This document shows, one piece after another, positions 33,689 to 44,828 of a stretch of DNA of 64,000 bases. A program made the translations under genes and the position numbers. The stretch spans positions 292,497,147-292,561,146 of the forward strand of contig CM046875.1 of assembly GCA_025667525.1 (NCBI GenBank). The letters are read 5' to 3'. The notes beneath the pieces are model-generated. The model worked only from the letters and a program-made list of their open reading frames with translations. It ran no database searches and was not told the DNA's origin. Positions within the stretch are counted from its first letter, which is position 1, and every line of letters starts with the position of its first letter. The DNA comes from Glebionis coronaria (Eukaryota > Streptophyta > Magnoliopsida > Asterales > Asteraceae).

Positions 33689-34019
33689 TGTAGAATATTG
33701 ATAATCAATGAATCTATGAAGGGGTTTGTTGATTTCTAGAGAGAGAAAGTTAGAGAGAGAAAGTGAGAGAAACTATGTGTATTTTATTAATATAGAAAAC
33801 ATGAAATGACAACAACCAACCCCTTTCCATGGTGGAAAGGGGTATTTATAGTTCCAAGTCATAAGTGGACTTGGGCCGGTCCATGACAAGCCCATGGACC
33901 GGTTCTTACTTAAGTTAATAAGCAAATAATAACTAATTACTAACTACGAGCTATTACAACATAAATCATATTGTGGAGTGACCGATACTTCTAAAATACG
34001 TTAAAACGTATTTCTAACA
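33689..34019 (-). repeat. 5' LTR of Sirevirus C
   Basis: Same ends and length as 17423-17753 with one base difference. The hairpin next to the TATA box is at 33820-33842. Confidence 0.95.
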
Positions 34020-34024
34020 ATAGT

Positions 34025-34265
34025 AATCACCTATAATCCGGTACAACATTCTCGCACGAAGCACATTGATGTCCGATATCACTTCATAAAGGAACAAGTT
34101 GAAAGAGGTATCGTTGAACTATACTTTGTTGGAACGGATTACCAATTAGACGACTTGTTTAAAAAAGCTCCGTCGAAAGATAGGTTTGAGTACCTCGTTA
34201 GGCAAATTGGTATGAGATGTTTAACTCCAATAGACCTGGAGATTATGGAAAAGGTGCCTGCTTGA
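34025..34265 (+). pseudogene. copia B pol fragment: end of RNase H
   Basis: This continues the codon sequence interrupted at 17422 by element C. It reads the normal end of copia RNase H ([20 protein letters not shown]) and ends with a stop at about 34263. The active-site region is intact in this part, but the gene is broken elsewhere. Confidence 0.87.
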
Positions 34266-34958
34266 TTTATCTATCAAACATCAACCTGTAAATATCTTTG
34301 AAAAAGCAAAATACAAAAATATAAAACATACAAAAGCAAAACACAAAATAAAAATTCTTTGAAAATCCGAAAATATTCTTCTCGACATGTCTTTTAGTAT
34401 CGATAATATGGACGCGCCTAGAAATGTCGCTCAATAACGACACGGGTGTGTACATAATGCTCGAATGAAAGTTGTAAATATTTTTCAAAACATGTCTGAT
34501 AGGTGTGAAAACACCCAACCTTTTTACCACTTAATTACAATAATAACCGAGCCAAAACGTGTATTTTATGTCATTTATGTCGGAATTATGCGTGGTTTGT
34601 GTTTTTGTTGTGATTTAGGACGAAAAGGTGAAAAGTGGAGAAAACACGGCATTCACGGGCTTTTATAGAAGAAAAAGACGAAAGATGAAGTCGAAAGATC
34701 AAGAGTGGAAAAAGAACGGAAGTCCAAGACCAATTCTGAAGATTTATCGAAGAAAAAGTCAAAAGACGGAAGTTTACTAAAAGCCGAAGAACTCGAGTCT
34801 TATTTATGAAGAAAATTCAAGACGAGTTCAAAGAAATCCCGAGAAAAAGTCATTAAGTCCAAGATTAACAAACAATTAAGAAGAAAAGGACTTAAGTGTG
34901 CAAATAAGTAAAAGAGGAAAGAAGGAGGAAGCTTCCTAAGCTCCTCCCTAATCACCCC

Positions 34959-34968
34959 TATATATAGA
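34959..34968 (+). promoter_or_regulatory. TATA-like box of the element D LTR
   Basis: CTATATATAG, preceded by the short palindrome GGAAGCTTCC near 34929. The same is found in the 3' LTR near 40487. Confidence 0.5.
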
Positions 34969-35399
34969 TTAGGCTTAGTTCATTTTCAAGTTGTTGGGTG
35001 GTTTGACAAACCACCACTTCCACCATTTTTATTTCTTGTTAATTACTTTCTTGCTTTTTAATTTCATGTTATGCACTTTTAATTCAAGTAAGTCTTTTAA
35101 TTTTTGAATCTTTTCTTTTAATCAAGTTCTTATTTTTAATCATCTTCTTCTACCTTTCTTATCTTGCTTATCTTTGATTCATGTTCATCCTTGATTTGTT
35201 TTCATCTTAATGCTTATTTGATCTAAAGTTTTCTTAAAAAGTTCATCTTTTTATGGTTTAATTTAAAAGTTTGCTTATTTTAAGTTTGGATTAGTTGTTA
35301 TTTGAGCTTATTTAGTCTTTTTCACATTAGATTCGTTTAAGTTTTGGTGTTAGCTTATTCCTATAGCTTATAGCCTAGCTTATTTTCTCGAATCCCACT

Positions 35400-35790
35400 T
35401 AAATCGGAAAAGGTATTAAACCCTTTTCCGATCAAGCATTCCGACCACCCCCTCATTCCGATCACATAGATCGGAAAAAGGTTTCTGATTTTCCGATTAC
35501 ACCCCCCTATTCCGATCACCTAATCGGAATAGGGTTTTAAGATATTCCGACAGCAAGTATTTTGCAATACATTCCGATTAGCCTTGTTTAGTACATTCCG
35601 ATTGGTACTTTTTCCATTATCCCGATTGCCACTTTTTTGTGTATTCCGATCAGCCTTATTCCGATTGGACTTTCCTTTTGCATATTCCGATTATGTTCAT
35701 GTCCCATCATTCCGATCACACTTTCCGATGGGGTACATTCCGATCGGATTCCGATTGGATTCCGATCGGGTGTATTCCGATTGGTTGTTT
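35400..35790 (+). repeat. ATTCCGATC / ATTCCGATTG array, 5' LTR of D
   Basis: More than fifteen copies of ATTCCGAT with variable spacers of 10-20 bases, sometimes paired with the inverse ATCGGAA. It lies about 450-800 bases downstream of the TATA box. The reading frames here are the translated repeat. Confidence 0.9.
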
Positions 35791-36157
35791 TGTTTTATTT
35801 TATTTTAATATTTTGTTTTAGTAAAAGTGACAATTTTTCTCGTTTTGTTTTTAGTCTATTTTAATTTCGTTTTGCATTTTTATTTGATTGTCAATTTACT
35901 TTTCGTTGAGTTTTAATTTTACGTCATTTAATTTCTTGTCACTTAATTTCAAAGTTTTAAATATTGCACCGTTTACGTTTCAACTAGTTTTAGTTTTAAT
36001 TACTCGTCATTTATTTTAAAGTCTTGCACATTTATTTTACAACAACCAAAAATATTATCTTTACCAAAAAGAACTGAGTCACACTTTAAACCGGAAATCA
36101 ATTCGAGAAGATACCAAGAAACGAACATTTTCAACAAGTAAAACCCATTCATTAAAA

Positions 36158-36175
36158 TGGCGCCGCTGCCGGCTC
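36158..36175 (+). other. primer binding site of element D
   Basis: TGGCGCCGCTGCCGGCTC, the same eighteen bases as in the Athila-like element at 3811-3828. Confidence 0.82.
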
Positions 36176-36358
36176 TTTTCGTGAAGATAAACGGTTTTTT
36201 GTGAGAGACGCGTTGGCTTTTAGGACCCGTTCACTTGTGAACGTTATTTTTCGTGTCCAAAAAAAAAAAAATCCAAAAACATTTGAAAAATCTTAAAAAG
36301 CATTTCTTTTTCAAAGTTTTGCACCAAAAATATTCTTCTTGCTCATCTATCTTTCTTT

Positions 36359-38155
36359 ATGGATTTTAATGTCCATTGCGTCCGGTGTGGGAAACAATTA
36401 TCTGGGAACAACTCTTGTCAATGGTGTACATGTGAGCGGTGCGGAAACGATATCGACAACACACAATTCGGATTTTGTCCCTTGTGCAACTCGACTAATT
36501 CATTCTTTTTGAACCCACCTCCTGTTCCCCCGTGCATCTATTGTGGAAGCGATTCTCATTGGCATGTTTCGTGCCCGGTTTGATACCCGTATGGTCACGG
36601 GCAAGAACCGGGGTACAATTATGACAATGAAAATAGCTATCCACAAGACGCACCTGATTTTTCTCCTTACCCATTTTGCAACAACTGTGGGGGTCCTCAC
36701 GATACCTATTATTGTCAACCAATGAATTATTATGAGCAAAATCCGTGTCCTCAGTTTTCTTCACCAATGGATTATTTTGAACCAAACACGGTTTCTAATT
36801 CTTCTCAACCGATGAACTACTATGAGCCACAACCATGCTATAATTAAGGTTTTCAACATTTTGAACCCCCACATCACACCCTCAATCATCAATCCTCTCA
36901 ACAAACTAGTCTTGATCAACAACTCACTTCTTTGAATGACATTCTAGAAAGTATAGCTCAACTTCGAGCTGACTTACATCAGGAAAGGCAACCGTTGCTT
37001 GATGTGGACGAAACCTTGAAAACCACCGACACCTTTTTGAGCCAATTTAGTCGTTTTCCCTTCTTTTCTACACCAAAATGTTTAATTACAGCGTGGGATA
37101 GAATTGGTGAAATTGAACATACTCGGGGCGATGAACAACAAAAGTTGTTGCACGAGCTTCTTAAAGATGTGGAGGTTATCAAGGAAGAGTTAGCCGACTA
37201 CGTCACTCCTAATTGGACTCGTCCCATCTATTATGATGATGACGACGACGATGATGTCTACACTTTCAACCAATCTTCTGAAGTTGATGCTCCTACTGTC
37301 GATGTTCCTACTGCATCTAAGGATCTAGATTCGTTGAATGAGCTTAGTGATGTTGGTCTCGACAAAGTATTGGATGATGAGGTTTGTGACTTACCTGCTA
37401 TGGAGCATGAGGACGACGTTGCTCATACGGAAGAGGTCGATCCTAGTGATGACGATTTTTCTCCAAGCTATGAGAATTTCACTTTTGAAATTTCTCAATC
37501 TCCACCGGGAGATGCGGGCAATGACGATTTATTCTCTCCGGTTTACGAGAAGTTCACTGATGAACATGATCTTGTGGATGAGGTGGAAGACGTACTTCTT
37601 CGCGATAGATTACAGAAAGTGCACCTTCTTATTGCTCAAATCGAAGCGTTGACTTCTCCTCCTCTTTCCAAGTCTTTACCCCCATCTATTCCTCCCGTTG
37701 AAGATAATGACCCATTGCTGGAAGAAATCGACATCCACTCCATCCATCCAGGTATTTATGATTCTGACACGGAGGGGGACATTATTTTTGATAATTTGCT
37801 GCAGGAAGATATTGTCCCAAGTCCCCCTCCCGAGCACCTTTCATCCTCCCCTTTAGCCACTATCACGGAGGATGAGTGCTTTTACTCGGGAGGTGACATT
37901 GATTATGCTATGATTGATAACAATACGGCTTTGCCGCTTGCTCTGCATCTATTGTCTTTGGGGGAGGACAATGTGCGTACTTTACCCAACCCACCTCCCA
38001 TGGACCTTGAATTCACATACTTTTCGTATGTCGAAAGGACCTTTCTCACTTTCAATACTTATCCCCCCGCCTCTCCTTTGTTGATGTCAACCGGGAACGA
38101 GGACAAGGTCTTTGATCCCGGTATCACATTCGAGGCTTCCCCATGGACCATTTAA
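36359..38155 (+). pseudogene. element D ORF with Cys-rich start and acidic body
   Basis: One frame of about 599 codons, broken by two stops (TGA near 36581 and TAA near 36845). The first 75 residues have four C-x2-C pairs (CVRCGK, CQWC, CERCGN, CPLC) and then CIYCGSDSHWHVSC, a zinc-knuckle-like motif. Between the two stops a second knuckle CNNCGGPHDTYYC is followed by repeated words such as PMNYYEP. After the second stop, 407 residues are open: a helical part (LNDILESIAQLRADL), a run of seven Asp, and a long acidic Pro/Ser-rich part ending at 38155. No enzyme domain is visible. It could be a Gag-related RNA-binding protein of a non-autonomous family. Confidence 0.7.
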
Positions 38156-40024
38156 TTCGGGGACGAGTCAGGCTCGTGACTCGGTTAATATAAACAAGCG
38201 CTTTTTGGGAGGCAACCCAATTATCTATCTATTTTCACCATAAGTGTAGGGGGAGCCCCGTGGTATTTCTTGCTTTCTTTCTTATCATGTGCAGGGATTA
38301 GAGCTTCAAAAACACACTCTTGATGACTTTTGACGAACCGTGATTCCGTGTTCCCTTCTTCCCGGTTCTATCCTAAACTCTTTTTGATTCACTATTTTAT
38401 ATTTCTCAATATTAAAATAGGAATCTCTTTAGTTGTCTTTTCCTTAACGAGATTTAAACAAAGTGCACAATGTCCTAAGTGTAGGGGAGTTTACTCCCAC
38501 ATGCTTAAACATTGAGGACAATGTTTATATTAAGTGTAGGGGGGACTTCTATCGAACTTAAGTGGTCTTTTCCTTGTATTTGCCCTCATTTTAACCGGAA
38601 AATCAATTTTTCGACATTTTTCAAAATTTTTAATCTATTTTGGCCTAGTTGTAGTCTCCTTTATTTTTGTTACTTTCTAGCATTTTAATAAAATGGTTTT
38701 AGCAAGTTTAGATATCTTAGATATATTAGGCCCGTTGTGAATATTTTGACTCAACCCGAGTTTACTTATCCAAGTTCACTCTAGCTAGTATCCTTAACCA
38801 TGTAGACCTTAATTGGTTTATTAGGCTAAGCATCCACGAGTCTCATTCCTTGAGATTTTAAATTGTGGAGAACGAGAAATGATAGAGTTGGTTACAAGTT
38901 TGGTATTCTCTCATTAACTTATGTGAGTTAATTATGATCTTTTTCTCCCATCACTTGCTAATAAATTATCTGCAATAAGTAAGGTCGTACGATTTGAAAA
39001 GTTACTTAGCTTCTAGCCCAAGATCGTTTAAAAGTTGCTCGGTAATGATAAGATTTCATAGCCAAGGCATAACTTATGAAGCGGGGCGCGAAGATTGGCG
39101 AGTCCGAAAAGGCCCTAACAAGGCATGAGGATTCCATTTTATTGCTGAAGATCCAAAGTGATGTGAAAAGCATTATTCCCAAAATCAATATGAAGGATCA
39201 AGACTCACGACGAAAAGCAATCAACTCCCATAAAGATCATGGAGAAGTCTATCCGAAAAGACCCTAACAAGGTATGAGGATAATAGATCCAAGTCTGAAA
39301 AGGAGGCGGATCGTTGTATCTCAAAATCCCAATTAGAGATTGAAGAAATAATCATGAAGTCGTGGTCAATAAAGCTGGAGTACCCCTCAAAAGTCTCCAA
39401 GTGAAGAAACTCTATAACGAAGAGAAGACCATTATCTCAAAAACGTCTCTCGAAGATATGAAGTATGAAGTGCATGCCAAATATCGGCCCGAGAAAGGTC
39501 TCAAATCGTGAACCAAGTTATGCCAAGATATGAACTTTTTGATATCCCGAGAAGCAGTTTTTAGAGATTTTGTCCTTTAGCTAACTATTGATCAAATCGT
39601 CCTACTTTGCTTTCAGCCTAAATAAATTATCGAAATAAGTCAACAATGCATCCTCGTGATCATTCAAGACATCAATAAAATATAAGAGATACTCGTAGGA
39701 ATAAGGGAGTTTAAGTGATTAATTGAACCACATGAGTAAATGTTTGTTATGCTAACTTGTACTAACAATGATCTTGTTTTTAAGCTTGGCATGGGGAACG
39801 TGAAACTTGAGGGTGATGAACATTCATGACACACAAGCCCTAATGTAAGTCTTAGATTTCTTTACAAGTTTATTCCTTGTTGCATCTTGTTATTTTCTAT
39901 CTTTTTGATTTTCCTTAGTTGTTTAATAAAGGCCAAGGTAGGTTGATTATGATGGAAAGTGTAAAACGTGCTTTGTAACTAATGCATTGCATGAGGACAT
40001 TGCAATGGTTAAGTGTAGGGGATT
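38156..40024 (+). other. 3' non-coding region of D with repeated polypurine tracts
   Basis: No coding sequence. AAGTGTAGGGG occurs four times (about 38242, 38477, 38533 and 40011), and the last copy directly precedes the 3' LTR. At 38510 and 39984 a CATTG...CAATG inverted repeat with a GAGGACA loop stands just before the tract. The part 39630-39800 is related to 48680-48840 of element G read on the other strand. Confidence 0.65.
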
Positions 40025-41683
40025 TGATAGGTGTGAAAACACCCATCCTTTTTACCACTTAATTACAATAATAACCGAGCCAAAACGTGTATTTTATGTC
40101 ATTTATGTCGGAATTATGTGTGGTTTGTGTTTTTGTTGTGATTTAGGACGAAAAGGTGAAAAGTGGATAAAACACGACATTCACGGGCTTTTATCGAAGA
40201 AAAAGACCAAAGATGAAGTCAAAAGATCAAGAGTGGAAAAAGAACGGAAGTCCAAGACCAATTCTGAAGATTTATCGAAGAAAAAGTCAAAAGACGGAAG
40301 TTTACTAAAAGCCGAAGAACTCGAGTCTTATATATGAAGAAAATTCAAGACGAGTTCAAAGAAATCCTGAGACAAAGTCATTAAGTCCAAGATTAACAAA
40401 CAATTAAGAATAAAAGGACTTAAGTGTGCAAATAAGGAAAAGAGTAAAGAAGGAGGAAGCTTCCTAAGCTCCTACCTAATCACCCCTATATATAGATTAG
40501 GCTTAGTTCATTTTCAAGTTGTTGGGTGGTTTGACAAACCAGCACTTCCACCATTTTTATTTCTTGTTAATTACTTTCCTGCTTTTTAATTTCATGTTAT
40601 GCACTTTTAATTCAAGTAAGTCTTTTAATTTTTGAATCTTTTCTTTTAATCAAGTTCTTATTTTTAATCATCTTCTTCTACCTTTCTTATCTTGCTTATC
40701 TTTGATTCATGTTCATCCTTGATTTGTTTTCATCTTAATGCTTATTTGATCTAAAGTTTTCTTAAAAAGTTCATATTTTTATGGTTTGATTTAAATGTTT
40801 GCTTATTTTAAGTTTGGATTAGTTGTTATTTGAGCTTATTTAGTCTTTTTCACATTAGATTCGTTTAAGTTTTGGTGTTAGCTTATTCCTATAGCTTATA
40901 GCCTAGCTTATTTTCTCGAATCCCACTTAAATCGGAAAAGGTATTAAACCCTTTTCCGATCAAGCATTCCGACCACCCCCTCATTCCGATCACATAGATC
41001 AGAAAAGGGTTTCTGATTTTCCGATTACACCCCCCCTATTCCGATCACCTAATCGGAATAGGGTTTTAAGATATTCCGACAGCAAGTATTTTGCAATACA
41101 TTCCGATTAGCCTTGTTTAATACATTCCGATTGGTACTTTTTCCATTATCCCGATTGCCACTTTTTTGTGTATTCCGATCAGCCTTATTCCGATTGGACT
41201 TTCCTTTTGCATATTCCGATTATGTTCATGTCCCATCATTCCGATCACACTTTCCGATGGGGTACATTCCGATCGGATTCCGATTGGATTCCGATCGGGT
41301 GTATTCCGATTGGTTGTTTTGTTTTATTTTATTTTAATATTTTGTTTTAGTAAAAGTGACAATTTTTCTCGTTTTGTTTTTAGTCTATTTTAATTTCGTT
41401 TTGCATTTTTATTTGATTGTCAATTTACTTTTCGTTAAGTTTTAATTTTACGTCATTTAATTTCTTGTCATTTAATTTCAAAGTTTTAAATATTGCACCG
41501 TTTACGTTTCAACTAGTTTTAGTTTTAATTACTCGTCATTTATTTTAAAATCTTGCACATTTATTTTACAACAACCAAAAATATTATCTTTACCAAAAAC
41601 AACTGAGTCACACTTTAAACCGGAAATCAATTCGAGAAGATACCGAGAAACGAACTTTTTCAACTAGTAAAACCCATTCATTA
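40025..41683 (+). repeat. 3' LTR of element D
   Basis: Same ends as 34497-36154, with the ATTCCGAT array at about 40925-41310 and a TATA-like box near 40487. The target duplication ATGTC follows directly. Confidence 0.93.
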
Positions 41684-41688
41684 ATGTC

Positions 41689-43430
41689 ATTTCTTCTTTT
41701 AATAAAGGAAAATGTCTATTTTGGACAATTTTTCCAACAACGGGTAGAGCAATCTATCTTGGGTTGAGCATGTCACAAAACATTCAACGTATTGAGCTCA
41801 ACACAATGGCTTGTAAACAATTTCGGATTGCAACCAAGATTTATATTCACGGGGGAGTGTACGATTTAGTGCCCTTACCCTCAGCAAAAGAAGAGAAATC
41901 TTCTTACACTTGAGTGGATCCGTCACGACATTCAAAGTCTATGAACTCAAGTTTATGCTTTAGAAAAACCTCTTCGCCAAAAAGAAATAGGATTTTTCAA
42001 AAAGCGTTGAACACAATGTTTTCAAGAATTTCTCAATGATTATTCAAAATCTTTCAAAAATTGTGTGTTCAACAACTCCCATCCTCAAAAAGCAAAATGT
42101 GGATCAAATCCTCACAATGACAATTCAATTAGATCAATTTTTGAGGGGGAGCATTTCAACTTCATACAAAAGATTAACACATCTTTCTCCCGGAGATTTT
42201 CAAGACTATTTTTCAAAATATATTTTAATAAAATTTGGTATCTCTACTATTAAAATATTTTATATATTAGAGATAGGGGGAGAAAATGTGATTAAAATGT
42301 GATCTTATATAAGACTCAAGCACTTTAACTCTTACCTACATGTGCGAAACACTTTCGATTATCGATACACAGGTGAAGGGGGAGCATTTCTGAAACGACA
42401 AAACTATCAAGGTGTTAAATGTTTTTCAAACACATTGTTAGACATTTAAAGTGGTTTTCATGGTTACGATCAAATACCCACAACATCTTTAATTCACGAC
42501 GTTATTGGTTTCAAAAGGGTGGTTAGGTTTAAATACTATGATCCAGCCAGAACCGGAGGGATCTTCCTAGGGACAATCCAATAGATTATTAGAAGTCCTT
42601 AGGAAAGATGGAGTAGAATGTGAACGTAGTTGAATGCCGACTAAGTACTGATGATTGCACTGAAACAATCACAACAAGGTGCTAGTAATGATGTATTGGT
42701 AAGCATTGAAGGGGTTGAAGAATGAAAAAGAAATGTAAGGATAAAGCGTGTAAACAAAGAAGCCCTCCTTACAACTTAGGCAGAAACCAGGTCAACACAT
42801 CATGAAGACAACTCATCATGGACCTAGTGATGTAATGCACAACCTCTCCCTAGCTACTCAGGCTTCTCTCAAAAGAAGTTTGTTTTATTGTCATGGAGAT
42901 CAACATGACTTCTATTGACTTTCTCACTCCGAGATAGTTGATATTGAATAGGTGGAATCTGCTCCAGCCTCCGACCACTAAAAGTGCACAAATCGAGTCT
43001 AGAGCCTAGAGATCAATCAAATCTCATTAGGACACACAGAATGACGATGAAGAGAGTCCTACGCTATATCCTTGCGATATTGCTAGAACACTCAGATTGA
43101 TACTACCTAGTATTCACAATGATGAGTGGAAATCATTCCAGTGTTAACATCAAACAGCACTGCGATAGATCATATGCAAGATTATTTATGAATTAAACAT
43201 GTGTAAAACTGAAAACCAACAGTGGTTTGATTCTGAATTGACTCAAACTCGTTTCAGGTTTCTACGCAATATCTTTATGGTCTTGCCAGAAAATTTAGAG
43301 TGATATTTATTAATATTCACAGTGCCGAATGGAAACCCTTCTAGCGTCAACCTCAAACAGCGCTACGGTAGGTGACTTGTGAGATTCTTATGAATCAAGC
43401 TTGTGTCAACTGGAAAGAACAATGGTAAGA
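41689..43430 (+). other. 3' non-coding region of copia B
   Basis: This continues 34266-34496 across element D. No ORF3 is present. Polypurine-type runs (GAGGGGGAGC, AGGGGGAG) occur near 42143, 42274 and 42377. The parts 42560-42850 and 43060-43430 match the minus-strand region of element C (18430-19420) closely, including two copies of a unit of about 200 bases. It ends abruptly at a gag fragment. Confidence 0.6.
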
Positions 43431-44823
43431 TTATAGAAAATGGACTTTTTGACACAAGAGGCGCATCTCATGTTCCCATGGCGCTTACCTCTACCGATGA
43501 GAATCCTCTCCCCAAACCTCTCAAGCAGTGGACTCCAGCTGATAGGAAAATGGCAAACCAAGACAAACGTCTCAAGAGAATCATTATATCCTGTCTTCCA
43601 AAACACATCATGAAGTCTGTGATTCAATGTCCTACAGCCAAAAAAATGTGGACAGACCTTATCCTTGGTCATGAAGGACCCTCTGAAACTAGAGAAACCA
43701 AGATTCGGGCACTCAGGCTTCAATTCAATGCTTTCAAGGCACTTGAAGGTGAAAAGGTTCAACAAACATATACAAGGCTGAAAATTCTTATCAATTACCT
43801 TGCTATGAATGACGTCACCACTGCTCAAGATGAAGTAAATGCCACATTTATCAACAGCCTTCCAAGAAAATGGTTGAGTATGAATCACACTCAGAGAGCT
43901 AATAACTCCATCAAGAATGACACCTTGGCTCAGCTATATGGAAAGTACAATTATGAAGAAGGGATGATTGATACCATATACAAATCAGAGACTGAAAGAT
44001 TTGTAGTTCAGGGAGCAACATCCAAACTTTGATTTCCACCCCACACCCTCATGATAGTGACTCTGATGTTGAAGAAGACACACGCAGCAGCCAAGAGTTC
44101 ATGATAGACCTTAATGCTGAGTTTCATGAAAGAGCCTTTCTAGCTAATCAAAGGATATTCTAAAAAAGATCAGGGAGAGTAGGATCAGCAAGCAAACAAA
44201 CCGACAAATCAAAAGAAACTTGCTTTCCTATGGAAAACTTGGACACTTTCAAAAAGACTGTCTTCCACAAAGACATCCTCACCTTCTTATCCATCATCTT
44301 CCACCAAACCATACAAGTTCAAATCACAACATAACAACTCATCCCACCAATTCAACTCCTCTGATAATGAGAAGAAGGATTACAAGAACAAGTACAAGGC
44401 ACTTAAATCTGAGTTGGAACATATGAATTTGAAACTTAAAGCTCTGTCTAAGAAGAAAGGGGGTGATAAGAAGACAGAGAAAGGGTTGGTAGCTGAAGCT
44501 TATGACTGGAATGATGAGCCGCTGACTTCAGATGAGGAAGATACTACTAGAGTCAGGGCATTCATGGCAATAGCTGAGGATGAACCAGCTGTTGGGAAAG
44601 GAGATGCAAGATCAAGACAATGGGTTGACATCACAATGAAAAAGGTACACAAGCTTCTATCTATGTCTGAAAGTGATGAACAAAAACATGTCCTTGATTA
44701 AACCATTGTTGATTTACACTTCGTTGAGGAACAAAGAAAGAACTTGCTTGATAAGTTTCACTCTGTTAAACATGAACTGTTAATTGCTAGGGCTGAATGT
44801 GAAACTCTCAAACAGGTTAATTT
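43431..44823 (+). pseudogene. copia gag fragment, Sirevirus type
   Basis: From about 43431 the plus strand codes for a Gag core without its N-terminus (IIENGLFD, KRLKRIIISCLP, NAFKALEGEKVQQTYTRLK) to a stop at 44032. After frameshifts a degraded zinc knuckle follows near 44220-44265, where YGKLGHFQKDC has lost two cysteines. The part 44414-44701 is a Gag C-terminal region (VDITMKKVHKLLSMSE), then a stop, then coiled-coil sequence to 44823. It is cut on the right by the LTR of element G. The start may be joined to the B repeat by a deletion. Confidence 0.77.
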
Positions 44824-44828
44824 ATAGG

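Larger units (their letters stand above)
17423..34019 (-). mobile_element. Sirevirus C, complete and young Ty1/copia element
   Basis: Two 331-base LTRs differ at one position (A at 17734, G at 34000). The five bases ATAGT occur on both sides (17418-17422 and 34020-34024). Between the LTRs, read on the minus strand, are primer binding site, repeat-rich leader, gag, pol, spacer with a second motif array, ORF3, a long 3' non-coding region and polypurine tract. At 16.6 kb it is long for a copia element because of ORF3 and the non-coding parts. Gag and pol are open. Insertion split the RNase H gene of copia B. Confidence 0.95.
34497..36154 (+). repeat. 5' LTR of element D
   Basis: It starts TGATAGGTGTGAAAACACCC and ends CCATTCATTA, so the 3' end lacks the usual CA. 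A TATA-like CTATATATAG is at about 34959. Similarity to the LTR at 3831-5444 is clear in U3. Polypyrimidine stretches ending in TTTAG (near 34618) resemble a splice acceptor. Confidence 0.93.
34497..41683 (+). mobile_element. element D, non-autonomous Athila-type LTR element
   Basis: Two LTRs of 1,658 and 1,659 bases enclose 3.9 kb. The five bases ATGTC occur before 34497 and after 41683. The primer binding site matches that of the Athila-like element at 36-5444. The inside has one broken ORF without protease, RT or integrase, and a long 3' region with repeated polypurine tracts. By eye about thirty differences separate the LTRs, near 2 percent. It is inserted in the 3' non-coding part of copia B. 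Confidence 0.93.

Noticed and set aside
35584..35864. Three overlapping plus-strand frames in the D LTR, repeated at 41113-41393
   Set aside because: Translation of the ATTCCGAT array in three frames; it occurs in both LTRs and has no protein-like composition.
36359..36583. Possible host zinc-finger gene
   Set aside because: The Cys-rich frame lies between the primer binding site and polypurine tract of element D and continues in register after the stop, so it belongs to the element.
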